A DNA stretch of 64,000 nt from Helicoverpa zea (Eukaryota; Arthropoda; Insecta; Lepidoptera; Noctuidae), in the NCBI RefSeq assembly GCF_022581195.2, contig NC_061452.1:9617501-9681500 (forward strand), given 5' to 3'. Within the stretch, counting starts at the first letter, position 1. Each line of letters starts with the position of its first letter. The translations under genes and the position numbers were made by a program. Below, piece after piece: positions 36,297 through 50,181 of the stretch. The notes under the pieces are model-generated. The model saw only the letters and a list, made by a program, of their open reading frames with translations. It did no database searches and was not told the origin of the DNA.

Positions 36297-37605
36297 GCCT
36301 TATTCGCTAACTCCACTGACAGCTCGCAGATATCATCAATTGGTAAAGTGTACATCAGTATATTGTCAAACAGCTATTTTCTTATTCGCTAACGCCAGTT
36401 ACCAAATGAGATGACGTCATCAGCATCGACACAGGCTGATATCCACCATGACTCATTTTGACAGCGGTTTCTGTATCGATAAACGTTATATTGCGATTCC
36501 GTAAGCCCAGTGGACATCAAATTGATAGCCAATGTCATTTTTTGAAATACACTACAAATAGCAGTGTTTTATGCCTCATCACTGGGATGTCTATACTATA
36601 TTGTTGCATCAGACATATTAGATTTCTCTAATTTTGCGATTCCAATAGAAATACAAACCCTGAGTCATTTCCTTTATTTTTTGATAGTGTTATTTTTAAT
36701 TGTATTATTTTTATTTGTTTTATATTTCTTTGTGTGGAATATAAATTTCGCGTGTATTTTTGCTGGCATTTGTGGAATAAGAGACAAAACGAAGTTTATC
36801 CAGAATCCAGAAACGTCGTATGCGAGATTGCAATAATTCTCTGAATTTACGGGAGAAGGAATTCATGGCCCGTATCAACAAATCAAGGTTTCAGCGAGTT
36901 TCGGCAGAGTTACGTCCGTTTCTGCAACGTGCTCAAAAAAACACTGCTGTTACAATTGAGCTAAAAGTAAGAATTTATAACGTAAAAAGTTTAATAAATA
37001 CCAATATTACATAATTTGATGTTACTAATTTGCAGCATGTCTCAACCTTCATTTAGTAAGTGAGGTAACCGATGCTCTCAATGTATGGGACGACCTACTC
37101 AAGTACGTAAAGTTACCTTCCTGTAGTGAACCAATTTTTTTTTTGCATGCAAAACATAGGAATCTACGTACGTATCAAAATATTGTTTACGTTGTTAAAT
37201 TTATAATAACTACATACAATACTCACAATATTCTCAATTAAAATATTGTTCAACCACACGGAACTTTAGACACCAAGTTCACACACAATAGAAAGCAAAT
37301 ACTGAATTTTACCGCCACAGATTGTTTTTAAATATATAACACGCTGAAAATAAAGCGTTCTCTCAAACGTAGTAATGTAATGCTAATAGGGTATTTCCTA
37401 CTTAGCAGTATAATAGTCGATAAAAAAATAGAGTTGTCAAGTTGTCATCGTAGTTTTGGCGTCAGCAACCGTGTAACGATATCCACCGATATCCACTTCA
37501 TGCGATACAGAATACCAATGTTTTGAACTTATAGGTTAACATCAAAGTTCCGATGACAACTGAGGCCAGTTGACATCTGAGAATTCGAAAGTTAGCGAAT
37601 AAGCC
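36297..37605 (+). mobile_element. decayed Harbinger-type element (ends tentative)
   Basis: The word CTTATTCGCTAAC occurs at 36299 and again at 36381, and its complement GTTAGCGAATAAG at 37591-37603, suggesting inverted ends of a roughly 1.3-kb element around a transposase-like frame. The match beyond the core is weak and I cannot define a clean target duplication, so the boundaries are provisional. Confidence 0.4.
36811..36969 (+). pseudogene. Harbinger transposase N-terminal fragment
   Basis: The frame reads KRRMRDCNNSLNLREKEFMA, then RINKSRFQRVSAELRPFLQR and AQKNTAVTIELK. This follows the layout of the N-terminal region of Harbinger/HARBI1-like transposases: a basic RRxxRD start, a short acidic segment, a KxxFxxxxxxLxPxLxR helix and a TxxxxxxKV strand that normally leads into LxALxFxATGS. 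The downstream DDE catalytic part is not visible. A GTAAGA donor follows directly at 36970 and a TTTGCAG acceptor lies about 70 bases on, but the next frame stops quickly. Homology is by eye. Confidence 0.45.
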
Positions 37606-39050
37606 AGCAGGAAATAAACGAGAAAATCAGAAAAATATTTAATTTTGAAAGAGATTGCACGATTCATGTCATAATGTTCCGGCCCGGGTGTCACCTGCCG
37701 ATGCCGGCCGTTGACCTCGCCCAAATAAAGACGGGAGGTTCTCTTCAATTTACTCGATGCGTAAGATTTTTCGTCGTTGTTATAGACTTAAAAGTAATCA
37801 TAAAAGAACACATTTTCTGTTGCAACTATGTTTAAGTCAGATAGTTGAGTCGATCTTAAAACTTTTTGACATAAAATTGTTGGTTATATTTGAAATTAAG
37901 TAGGCTATTCATGGAAAATAGGTACACTTAGTACAGTTTTAATCCCGTCTACCCTTTTCCCAACTATGCCGGGGTCGAGCTTAAAAAAATTACGGAAATT
38001 GTAATACGTTCTAAAAATAAAGATTAAGAAATAGAATAAAACTAAAGGCTATATTAAAAGCAAGGGATACTAGTACGATAGTTATTTAAGTAAGCAATAA
38101 ACTCTGTTATGTCCGTCCGGGCGCCGGGTCTGTCCACATAATCAAATAAACTCTAGAGAAACCACGGATTTACGACCGACAAGGAGAAACATTCACTTAT
38201 AATATACCTAGGTATGGACCTTTAGGTGTTTTGAATTTGACAATTATTTGCCTTTATCACTAATATTTTTATAGCCGTCATAAAAAGATCAGAGTAATTG
38301 CACTGATATAAATATTTATTTAGCTAGGCTAATAATGACCATGGATTTTAAGGTGGTATTATAAGATGTAAAATGATAAATTATTGAAGTTTCTTAAACA
38401 ATGTATATTCGATGATTTAGAACCATTCCTCCAACCCTACTTTTAAACTTCAACTAGCCGTAGGTACCTGCGTCTCGTGGGCACTATTTTGCGCATCAGA
38501 ATAAGTTCACATGCAGCTGCAATTCTATATACTAATATGATTTGAATACTACGGCTGTAAGTTAACTTACATTAAAAATCCCTGTCTCATAAGCGTGGGT
38601 AAATGATGGATTAATATTACCATACACAATGGATGAGTCTTCACCGAGATGTGTATGAGGGTCGGATTTCAAAAGAAAGGCTGAATTAACTTCTCCCTAA
38701 GAATCGCAATGTAATCTAGGGTAACCAGTAATGTTACCTTGTATTAACTTTTTGACATCAAAGTTCAAACTGGGCAAAATAGCCTTAGTTTTTGGATTTG
38801 TTTTTTTTTTATATTATGAGTAATGTTTATCTCAGTTCATCACCCGTTAATTAATCAATGGATTCGTTACTGATTCTTAGAGCGATTCTTCTTAGATATT
38901 GCTGTAATTTCCAATCTGAAATGAAAGCACGAAAACAGAAATCTTGTAGTGCTACAGATATTGATCTATCAACACTAACAAAACCCTCACTCGTCCACCA
39001 GCGAGGGATGTTTCCTTAAGCAAATCTCCAGCTCTCATCGTATTCACATG
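37606..39050. other. non-coding stretch
   Basis: No gene recognised. A GC-rich patch at 37675-37740 encodes a SHIPPO-like TPGPEHY word on the minus strand, which I regard as chance. The rest is AT-rich. Confidence 0.4.
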
Positions 39051-39292
39051 TACTAAACACCAGTCCCCGTTGATCCCAAAAGTAGCGGAACACGTTTTAC
39101 CGGATTTGGGACATATTTGTTCAGATATATCTGCAATATCCTTTATGTTGTTCAATGTATTCGCGTCTGGATGGACGACAAAAGATTTGAATGCTTCTAA
39201 AATTGGATGGTAGCCGGTACACCTATATAAGTTGCTGCTTAAAGAGTTTTCTATTACCCCGTTTCGGATGCTGGTCATTGCTCTCCACGAGG
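39051..39292 (-). pseudogene. aldehyde oxidase [2Fe-2S] exon, degenerate
   Basis: On the minus strand, after a TTCCAG acceptor (39293), the sequence reads SLVESNDQHPK. After a one-base frame change near 39255-39275 it continues IENSLSSNLYRCTGYHPILE, AFKSFV and, further on, SEQICPKSGKTC...NGDWCLV. This is the exon of molybdo-flavoprotein aldehyde oxidase/xanthine dehydrogenase that carries the second iron-sulfur motif, normally CRCTGYRPILDAF. Two lesions are seen: the frameshift, and Tyr in place of the first cluster-binding Cys (YRC for CRC). No neighbouring exon (CGxCTPG upstream, FAD domain downstream) is found within several kb. It is most likely an isolated pseudo-exon left from a duplicated aldehyde oxidase gene. 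Confidence 0.65.
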
Positions 39293-40600
39293 CTGGAAGT
39301 ATTGAATTATGTTTTTAATTCCGCAACATAGCCTTTGTTCCACGTTTAGTAATTCAAATGGATTGTTTGCCAAAAACAGAAAACATAAATTACCAAAATG
39401 AACTTAATGGCCAAACACCCATTGTGGTTAACTACACGTGAATTTTAATTGCCGCAGCTATAAATACCTACGATAAAAATTATAAATATAATACTGATTA
39501 ACGATTTGTTTACCAATACGAAAAAATACCAAATATTTATTTTTCAAAAGCATAATCGGCTTTTAAAAGTTGGTGTTGAGTTGATTTTCAATATTTCGGA
39601 TTGGGACGTTGGGGCACGTCAACAAATTAATTTTACCTTTTATTCTACGCTCGTATATTTATTGACATTACTAATTAGTATGGAAAACATTAGCGCATCC
39701 TGCATTACGAATCCATTATGCTAATGTATATTAATACGATAAGCCACCGCGTACCACAACAGGAATCGTGTGCGGTGTAACAAAGGGCGAGCCGCGGTTG
39801 CAAAACATAAAAAAATTAATAAAAAATTATAAATATTTATTACAAAGAAAGTAAGTCTAAATTATACTAAGCCACAGATAGCCGTTGCAATGGTTTGACT
39901 GTGAATGAGTTTTTTTTTAAATAAATGTTTAACTAACTTTAAACTTACAGCAATTGATGATTAAAATATAATTATAGTAATTGAAAAGCTTAGTATTTAT
40001 TATGCTTTACTAATCTACAGAAGTCGCCATATTTTGTCTTATAAAGTAACTCGTAATCCACTGTAAAGTTAAAGAAAATAAATTCTATAAAAATACTTAA
40101 ATCACAATTTAAAAATGGACTTTTCAGTTTTCCAATTAGGAGGGAGAGAACTTTGCAGTAAATTTTTAATTGATAGGATGGAACTCACTGTAGCATATTT
40201 TTATTATTGCGAATGGTTAATAAGTCATAAATTGAATTTGTAATTACTTGGCAAGAAAGTTTTACGAGCAGATAATTAATCACATGAAAATGTGGTGTGA
40301 AATTGATTATTTTGTGTTAAATTACGGAAAAGTGGACAGGAATCTGTAGCTATGCATTAAGCTTGCTCCCAAGAGAAAGCCTAAAACACAGGACTTTAAA
40401 AGTTTACCGGGAGAAGTTGGATGTGCCTCATGTCGCGTCTTCTAGCGTATTAAGGGCTTAGGGATAGTCTATGTAAGTGATTAAAACAGTACCTACACAT
40501 CTCTGTACACTATACTTTCTCTCTTGTTTATTCTTGTTTATTCTGCGGTAAAATAGGAAAATTCAATCTGATTTGATAATTTTTTTTTAGAAAAATTTAC
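39293..40600. other. non-coding stretch
   Basis: AT-rich, with no recognised gene or bounded repeat. Confidence 0.4.
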
Positions 40601-40720
40601 CATATTCTCTTTCAAGTCTAAGTCCCAAGCGCAATATACATATCTACCGTTTCTCAATTTTATCTCCTTCACTTCATCTTTTAATACAGCAGCTACAAAA
40701 TAAGCTTCACTAATTAAAAT
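40601..40720 (-). other. exon-like 40-codon frame, unknown
   Basis: A 120-nt open segment is bounded by a TTTACAG acceptor (40721 side) and a GTAAAT donor (40600 side), in phase 0 at both ends. It encodes ILISEAYFVAAVLKDEVKEI followed by KLRNGRYVYCAWDLDLKENM, a protein-like composition unlike the surrounding AT-rich frames. I do not recognise the family and see no partner exon. It could be an isolated exon of a gene extending outside the window or a relic. Confidence 0.3.
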
Positions 40721-43700
40721 CTGTAAATAACTCAAGAATTGAAAATCTAAGCAAACCAGCGTTCATATTATTTGATAGGAGGTTGGCACACAGTAAGCTA
40801 AAACACAGTTTTAATTAATAAATGTATTTCCAATGTTCGCGTTGCTAAGTGGTAGGAACACAATAAAAGAAATGTCTTAACTCCAGATGAATTAATTAAA
40901 CTGGCTCGCAATTGGAGAGCTCAGTAAAGCTGAAATATCTCACTTCACTCGAGTGTATTTTATTTTTCCTTTTAATTATATTTTTGTTCACCCTGTATAA
41001 TTGTGAGTACGCAGATTAGAGCGATTCAATTGCGCGCAATTATTTTAACTGTTACGTAAAAAATTGGAATAGATTCATTATTTTTGCAAATCTAGTAACT
41101 CTTATACATATTTATGTGATTTTTATGTAGCTATGCTGCTTCATTACGTATCATTTCCCGATAAAAGTTTTGTTATCAATTTAATTTAGAAAGTGAATAG
41201 TAATTTATACGTTGTGACCTAAGGTGGCCACCTTCACCTCACACACTGCAGTTGCAAGTTACTATAGGCAACCAGCTAACCAACCAGCTATAGGCAAACT
41301 AGCTACAGCACAACACTGTGTGATACGACCCCGGTACAATATTCACGCGAATTCTAACACACATCGAATCCTAGAACAGCTACCGACAGTGAATATTAAC
41401 AGAAGGATTATCTCGTCGGAAGTTGGCTCGGCGCGCTCACACTAATATCTCAACTATGTGTTTACACTGGGATACGCGAATTAGACGGTATTATATCCGT
41501 TACCATGGTGATTACTGAGCTCACTGCCTCTTCGATGGTAAGCCCTCGACACCGCTTATTAATAAAGTTATGGGTAATTATGTAAATACGGACATGCTAT
41601 GGATTTCTAAGGATAACTCCGGCTTTATTTGTCTCACACGTGTTGTATCCGTAAATATAGTCTGTGCCTACTTATTTTCAGTTGAGAGGCGTTTCCAAAC
41701 GTGTAATATGTAGATAGGCACAAAATGAATACGAAATTAATATTCAGTCATCTGACATTTAAGAAATTTTCATGAGAACTAACACATCTGGAAAGCCTGT
41801 ATGTATAGGCACCACACCTACCATATGTATATTAAGTTCAAATTACATATACAAAGTTGAAATTATCGGCAATTTAACCTATATACTCCAACTTTTTTTT
41901 AACTATCCTTATACTCTTGTATTCATACCTTTTACAAGTAAAAACTATTTGCTAAAGTCATAAAGTAATAAATCTGTCGCAGCCCGTGGTAGTGGTGGAA
42001 TTCACCAAGACACCGGAGATTTAACTAGTAATTGCTCTGTTGAATATTCAAAGCTGTATGCCTGATGATCGCCAGACGCGGTTACACGCCTTGATTAGTG
42101 TAGCTTGTGTTTCATATGCTGTATATGTCTATGTTGTGTCTTTTTAAGTGTTCAGGTGTAGATGCAGCTAGTTTAAACTGCTTTATTGTTTTGAACTAAG
42201 TTAGGAATATGGTATATACTTTTAAACAACTTAAACTGGTAACTTCACGTATCAGCTTATAATTAAAGTAGTATATCAATTGATAACATTTCATGCCCAT
42301 TACATCCCTACTTGCAGGTCAGTCGTGCTCTCATAATACTTAAACGTTAAGCTTTGCTAGAAACTGTCAAATAACCTGTACAAGTGTATTTAAATGTATC
42401 GTGTACCATTGGGTCAAACCCAAAACAAACAAAACATAAAAACATTTACTTAGTGTCGAATGTTATGAAATTAATTTCCTGAACATTTTAAGACAAATAC
42501 ATAGGTATATTGAACCTTTTGGACTTAACATAGATACATACTTAACATGCAATAGATGCATTCGAACATAAACGTCATCATGCCACTCCCTATAAACTTT
42601 ATCATACATAGGTCATTGCGTGTTTCAGTTCACAAGTTAATTGAAAACTTTTCACCTGGCTGGATGTCGTGGACGGTCTTGGCTAGTTTTTCTATAGAAC
42701 TTACTTCTTTAAATAGAAGTTTGTAGGACTGCGGCCTTTTCTCTAGGAAATAAATCACTCAGCCAACTTTCATGGAAGGCTGAATAGAAGGCTGTTTTCT
42801 GAAAGGTAATATTTTAAAGTAGGTTAAAACTGTCATAAAAAGTTGATAACTTACCTTATTTCTAAAGTTAGGTGTAATCTAATTAATTTTATCTGAGAAT
42901 AATGGTTTTCGTCAAATCTAAAATTATGTGAGGATTATAATTTCGAAATAAATTAATTAAAACCTTGAATTCTCCTTTAATAACTTTGAATAGCTAAAAA
43001 TATATTGTATTGCAGCACTTTTAAAGCTTACTTGTGCTTACCCATTTAGTCTTGTAGCCGTTTGATCATAAATTTTCTACCATTCAAATAATTAACGCTT
43101 ATCTCATTTTCTACATAACCTGGTTTATATATCTATCTTCGCAACACTACAACTTACGAGTCACTCATCCGATTAATACTTTAACACCAGCTACGCTTGT
43201 AGAAACTATACCAGCTATCTTCACGGCTTGATTACTTGTAATCTTTGCCACAAAACTATCTTGATTCACAAGAAAGAATAAGTTGTAAAACTACGTGAGC
43301 GAACAACTCCGAGTCTGGGCACGTAATTAATTAGATGATGTGGGAGCTATTGTTAATACCTTCGATCTTGAGGGAGCTACGTGGTTCAGCATACTTGTTT
43401 CTTAATAAACATTGTAAATCGCTCAACTGGATGAATGAAATCGATTTAGAAGGAAGCTCACATTTAATTCAACAATATCAGCGATTTTTTTCAAATATTA
43501 TTACGATTTGAAGTCTTGTGAGATCGTTAAAAAATCTTTAGTAATAATAATGTAAAACTAAACAGACTACCCACAAAAAAATATAGGTACAGCAACTGTA
43601 TGTGTTTAGCCACGAGACCTTAGACGGAACATTAAAACGAACAAAAGAAAAATTCACATTCTAAGTCATTGATCCAGCGCAGCACAACACCCATTGAAAA

Positions 43701-44532
43701 TCCTTCGAAGCACGTAGATAAAGGACTTAGCTACCGTGATAAATAACAATAAATAAACACCAATTACAGCAGTACAATCTTCTAGATACTTATGTATTCA
43801 GATCACAGCACAAAGGTCGGGATACGGAACGATATTCAATTTACACGGTGTAGAAGATATAGCCAGATTGTAGGTACTATTTACCGAACAGTGTTATTCC
43901 GTTCACTTATCGAAATTGCTTAGAAAGATTAAAGGAACATTTGTTCAAATAAATAAGGCGTTGGTAGGTAGGTGTAGCTAATTTTGCGGTTTACTGCACA
44001 GTTAGGTAGGTACATAGGTGACAAAATTTTGTTTTTCAACAGTAGGTATCAAGTTTATTAATAACTGTATCATAAAAACTACGCAGAACTTTTAAACAAC
44101 TCCAGAAGTTCCCGTACCCTCGCAAATGAAATTGTAATAATTCCGCCACAAGATTACTCCACTGGATTAAAAACTCCAAATATTTCGCGAAGCTGTAACT
44201 TTTATGTCTTCTTCCGAAGTACGCAGGTACTTACGTAGGCAGGTAATAAAGATACCTCCGTGTCACTGGATAAACTTATATTAGAGGAGTGTTGGAACCT
44301 CTTGTAAGGAATTCCTCGCTCGAATGCTCTGCGAAGTTTGAGGCTCTTAGCTAAATTAGGGTACGTTATTGTTCATAACATCAATATATGAGCAATATCT
44401 GGCAGTAAGTTTTCTACGAAATTCAGAAGAAAAATTGTGTGTAGGATCCTTATCCATCAAAGAGATACTTCAGTGAACTACTAGTATCTACTACAAGTAC
44501 CTATCTGTAATACTAATGTAATAATTGATCAA
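40721..44532. other. non-coding stretch
   Basis: AT-rich DNA with frequent stops in all frames. I see no coding exon and no repeat with definable ends. Confidence 0.45.
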
Positions 44533-44537
44533 ACTTA

Positions 44538-44761
44538 TGTTAGATCCTTTTATTTTATACGGGCAACACTGCTGCCACCGTGATGACAACCCTAGGAAGA
44601 TTTTGACAGATAGAGCGCTCGCTTTCTTCGTTGACTGATAAACTATGTTTTCTTACGATTGTTATAAAAACTTGTGTTTTAAAAGTGAATACAAGAAGTT
44701 ATTGTGATACGAATTGACGTTTTATTTCTGATGGAAGCTAGGAGATCATACCCTAGCTCAT
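44538..44761 (+). repeat. left LTR
   Basis: 224 bp, TG...CAT ends, no difference found by eye from 51417-51640, preceded by ACTTA. Confidence 0.9.
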
Positions 44762-47700
44762 ATCAGAAGTGGGATGAACAGAAAACGCCTAGTTACCAAT
44801 GGGGCGCGAATGCTCCGAATACAATAAAATTAATGATCACGCCACACCATGCGAAACACTTCTATACGAAGGCGAGATGACCACAGCACTGATTGCTCAA
44901 CCGCAATAATGCATCAAGGACTTTTCTACTCAAGGAAAACAAAGCGACATGGTCAACAGTATTATCATCAGCGTTCCTCCACTTCAGCGCTCGTGAACAC
45001 TGATGGTATTGAAGAGTAAAACTGAATGTCTACAATCGGATGAGATTATAACTGCGAAAGACTTGTGGAGCCAATAATGACGACGATCAGACAAGATTCT
45101 TGTGTGTAGATTACTGCTCGACACACACTACGCCTGATGGCGATTAGACACCTCCGCCGTGATGAAACATTGTACCAGGTACCCGAGACATTGGACAATC
45201 AGGTATAAGTACATAAGCATAATATTTTTTTTTTGCATTCCAATTTAATCCATGGAATAGAAAACAACAATTTAATGGCCCAAACATGTGTATACATGCA
45301 TACACACGCAGGTGCATGCATGTAGAATAATATTACAATTATTAAAGGTATGTGCTTAAAACATGTTTGCCACTTGTCATGGCACACAAATATAAAGCCA
45401 GAAACATTTAGCTCTATATACTAAAAACTATTTGAGCCGACATTTCAGAGCTTCGGTACTGAGTTTTTTCTAAGTTATAGATATTTTATTGTACATAATG
45501 GATGCCATTCCAAATATAAGTGCAGTTTTACATGGATGTAAATAGAGCTTGCTATTGATCCATGCACGATTCATGCATTTCTAAGGTGGGTAAATGTATA
45601 ACAATATATTTAATTAGACATCCATAAACCAGCTGGGAACATAGCAGATAGTCTGAGGTAAACATTTCTATCCTGAGTAATTATGTATGGTGTTATTTTT
45701 GGTACACATTGAATACATAAAATATTTACGGGAAAAGAGTAAATAAAGCAAGTAAAGCTAATTGCATAGTTCATGGGGATGATGGCCAAACAATTTGGTG
45801 TTAATGCATTATTTACATACATTACTGAAATAGACAAAGGAAGTACCTACAAAAATAAGTAAATAGGATATATCAATAGGATCTTCACGTTGTAAAGCCA
45901 ATAAAACATTAATTAAAATTGAAATAATCATAATCACTTACAAATAGAAGTAGAAAATAAATTGGTTAATTGACAACCAACAAAAACCGTTGGACACAGC
46001 TCTTGACTATTCTAAGTACATCCCAAGCGGTGATAACAGGTATTAATAATGGATAATCAAATACTTTAAAGTACTATAAACACTAAACTGGTTTTTATTA
46101 ATAAAGTAACTATATGAAACTAATTGCTTCAAGCCAGTATGTTTCAGACAGTAAGTATGTTTTACCAATATGTTGGTTCTGCCAATACATACAGTTGATT
46201 TGTTATGTATGTGTTTTTTTAGTTTAGTCTAGAATAAATTAATAAGAACCCATCTGCCGCATTAAGCAAGTCCTGTAAGATGGTCTGGTCAACAACTAAG
46301 AAGTCTGGTAGATGTAAGGTTGTGTATAAATAAATAAATACATCATTGTTAAGTAAAACTTCATTCCAAGCAAATATCATTGCCTGTTATTATTTTAAAG
46401 ATGCATGTTTTATCTTAAAGTGAAAATTATAAAAATGGTAATCTTTTTAAATGATCTTTTCCATATTATTAACTGTAAATTGCCTCACCTAGAAAAAGTT
46501 AAACTGCCTATTCTATCTGAATGTTGGATGACATTACAGCTAACAGGTACATTATAGGACTGTAACACATTAAGGATATTATTTACTTAAAGAATTTTAC
46601 AGACTGAAGCATAATAAATAAATATAACTCAGTATTGTCAATTAATCAGAAGAAAATATAACTCAGTAGTGTCAGTAATCCGAGGAGCCGGATTAGATAT
46701 GTTCTTTTTGAAAGATTTCATTTTAATTTGGAATCCACCACTTGATGCTGAGACCAATCTGGTTTCCTCGACCATTCAAAATAACCTGAAGTGCTTAAAG
46801 ATATGTACACTAGAATCAAATAAATATAAAATTATCAAATTTCGGCTTTGAAATCTGAACGGAAAGCAGTTTATTATTATTAATTTAATAAATGAATATG
46901 GCGATTGCGTCAATAAGAGATAGGTCTGAGTTGGAACGAAACAACATTAGTTAGACATAAAATTGTTTGATACTACACAGGAGCCATACCATCAGAATGC
47001 GTTATACTATGCTGAAAAAGAAGTATGTAAGATGGTTAAAGAATAAATGATTAGACAATCAATAAGTATTCTGTCCTAGCCCATTAAAAAGTCGAATGCA
47101 TACCAGGGCACTCAGTAAAACATATAGATAAACTGGACTGAACTTTTATGGATGGTAACAATACAAGTTAACACTTCTCTCTATACTCTCTTATGCATAC
47201 CTGATAATATTCATATCAAATATTCTAAACACAAAAATATAGGTACTCTCATTATGATAGGAAATCTTGTAATTTCCTGGGAGGTTAGACATTTTATTCT
47301 GAGTTTAAATTTCATGTGCACATGTTGTATGTTGGACCTTCTCTCACAGAAAATTACATGTACAGTTTATGATGATTTTCTTGATTGATGTTGTGAGTCT
47401 ATTCTGACCACTTATAAAATAGGAACCAAGATTGTGGAGGATCAGAGGAGTGAATTCAGTGGGGTGTCAACAATCCTTAACAAGTCAGTAAGTTCAACCA
47501 CAAGTGTTTTACAGTCAACAACTAAGAAGGAGCATTGCTTAGTATTTATTAGTTTTGAACCATTAATTGAATAAACTGACTGATAAAAATAAAGAACAAT
47601 TTATATGGTTATTGGAACTTATGTTTAAAGATGATGGCATCTGGTTATGTTTATATTCATGTATATATTTATTTGCATTCAATAATGTTACAATTGATGT

Positions 47701-48961
47701 TGAAGAGGCTTAAAACTAGGTAGGTACCATTATAGGCCCTGTTAGGGCACAGCTAAAGAAGGCAATACTTTAAGGCAACTTTTTTTTTTGTCACTTTGTT
47801 TGTATTGAAATTGTTACTACAGCACCGCCTTCAATTCTGCTTTCGTATCCCTCATCAGGGATATAGTTTCGAAGGAGCAGAAGGCTTTTCCACTCACACT
47901 TTACATAATTAAATGAAATATAATATAATTTGATTAAATGGTATTAACTAAAAAGAAAAGTTTGCATTGAGAAGTGTAGTGATTTTAATGAATTGTTAAT
48001 TAATAAAACAATACCAGACGAACAAAATTCAATGAATAAATTAAAGATTTATAAAATTTTTACATTAATTATTTGTTATTAATTCTTATGAGCCTCTGTA
48101 TTGTAATGTGAAATAAATTGAAAGATTCATTCAATTCTATTCTATTTCAGTTTGGTTATATTGTTGAGTTATTAAAACAAGACTAGATAAATAAACTTTT
48201 GAGAAAATTGAGAGGTTTGAAGGTATGCACTCTGTACTGTTTTAGCTGGTTCTATTGTTTGTTGCTGAAAACAAACGACTTGAGGAAGAAAGTGGATTTA
48301 TGTATTGATATTTTTTAACCACTACAATAAGGGATTAACAGAAACATTGTAATGTTGTAACAATTGTAACTTGTAGTGGTCTGATTGAGTTTGATTGTGT
48401 TGTTAAATAATAATAATAGAAAACATGTAATGATTTAGTTTAACCATAGGCATTGCTCTAATACAAATAAGAGATGGACAAAAAAAAAATGTAATTATTT
48501 GTACATTTCTCGTTATATTATGTTGTTAATTATTAAAAACAAGCAACTGGAATGCTTATAAAGAATTAAATATTGATTAGACAAGATATATTGTACTAGT
48601 TGTGAGATAACGAATATAAATAAGAGATGGGCAAAGAAACTGACTAAAGAATGTTTAATAGCTACCTTGATCATATTGATGATTAATGAAAAATAAACAA
48701 GATAAAATATGTATACATATATATTGTAGAGATAGAAGATGTAATAAATTGAGATTTGTATATTGACCAGTTTGATGATATTGATAATTACGAAAGTCAT
48801 TTATGATTCTGAATTTAATACTGTTTTACACGGAAGGAATTGTGTAAGGACGGTTTTATGTAAGGAGCCACTCTTGATAATATTATTAATCAATATTTAT
48901 AAAGCACACTTAAAAAGCTGTATATATTTCTCATAACTCTCAATTTTTCGTCCTTAAAAAT

Positions 48962-49335
48962 AAATTGTATATTGTATTGAAGATCGTTACAAGCGTAATG
49001 ATGAAGTATATAAATCTAAGACAGGATATTAAGCAATTGTACATTGTATTGAAGATTGATACAAGCGTAATGATGAAGTATATAAATCTAAGAGGATATT
49101 AAGAAATTGTATGTTGTATTGAAGATCAATACATGTGTAATGATTAAGTTTATGAATCTGAGGCTAGATATTAAGAAATTGATAATGATGAAGTATAAAC
49201 ATCTGACGCTAGATATTGAGAAAGTTTATATTGTATTGAAGATCAATACAAGTGTAGTGTCCCAGTTTATGAATCTAAGGCTAGATATTAAGAAATTGTA
49301 TATTGTATTGTTAATGTACTGTAGTTCAGGTACTG
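48962..49335 (+). repeat. degenerate ~70-bp tandem repeat
   Basis: About five imperfect units built on ATTGTATTGAAGATCAATAC, GTAATGATGAAGTATAT and AGGCTAGATATTAAGAAATT words, with a period near 70 bp and one shortened unit. It lies inside the LTR element. Confidence 0.75.
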
Positions 49336-49419
49336 GATAGAAAGAAGTTGTTTACTGTAATGTGAAATTATATAAGCGGAAGCAATGTGTAAATATTGAT
49401 TTGCACTTTGAATTATGAT

Positions 49420-49995
49420 ATTGATGAATTTGAATGTGTTAATAAAGAATATAAATCCAGAGACTGGACATAAAACAAGTCGATTATTGAAAAAGATAAA
49501 TGATCTAAGTATATTGATGCCAATATGTTGATGTTGACTTATAATGGTTGAATTTGAATGTATTTATAAAGAATATAAATCCAGAGACTAGATATAAAAC
49601 AAGTTGGTTATTGAAATAGGAAATTATATAAGTATATTGATGCCAATATGTTGATGTTGACTTATAATGGTTGAATTTGAATGTATTTATAAAGATTATA
49701 AATCCAGAGACTAGATATAAAACAAGTTAGTTATTGAAATAGGATATTATATAAGTATATATATGCCAATATGTTGATGTTGACTTGTAATGGTTCAATT
49801 TGAATGTATTGATAAGGTACATAAGTCGAGAGACTTGATAGAAGGATCTTGATGTCAATTTGTTAAACATGACTGGAAGGCGTAGATAGCTCCAAATGGG
49901 AGTGAATTCCTCGCTGCAGTCACAGTGATAGTAAGATTAACTTACTCTGTTAAACTTGAATGTTTTGATAAAGTATACAAGTCCAAATACTAGAC
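49420..49995 (+). repeat. degenerate ~121-bp tandem repeat
   Basis: Units contain ATAAATCCAGAGACTAGATA, AAACAAGTTGGTTATTGAAA and TGCCAATATGTTGATGTTGA, repeating about every 121-123 bp for four to five copies. Similarity falls off to the right. It directly follows the ~70-bp array. Confidence 0.75.
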
Positions 49996-50181
49996 GTGAA
50001 GTTGTTTACCGTAGTAAGAATTTGTACAAGTATATGGTTGCCCATTTGTTAAAATGGCAATGGTACACAAGTCACAATTTGGATTCAAAATGAAATGAAA
50101 TTAAAATATTCGAAGAAATTGTTTATCGTAGTGAGAGTTTTGCAATTATATTGTTGACGATTTGTTACAGATGGCTGGAAA

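Noticed and set aside
37542..37748. SHIPPO-like TPGPEHYDMN on the minus strand
   Set aside because: A single short motif in a GC-rich patch, with no second repeat, no companion PAYSF word and no splice context. The real SHIPPO gene is at 57667-61667.
44762..45180. Possible gag start after the left LTR
   Set aside because: All frames are interrupted within a few dozen codons and no zinc knuckle or other gag motif is visible, so I treat the interior as non-coding.
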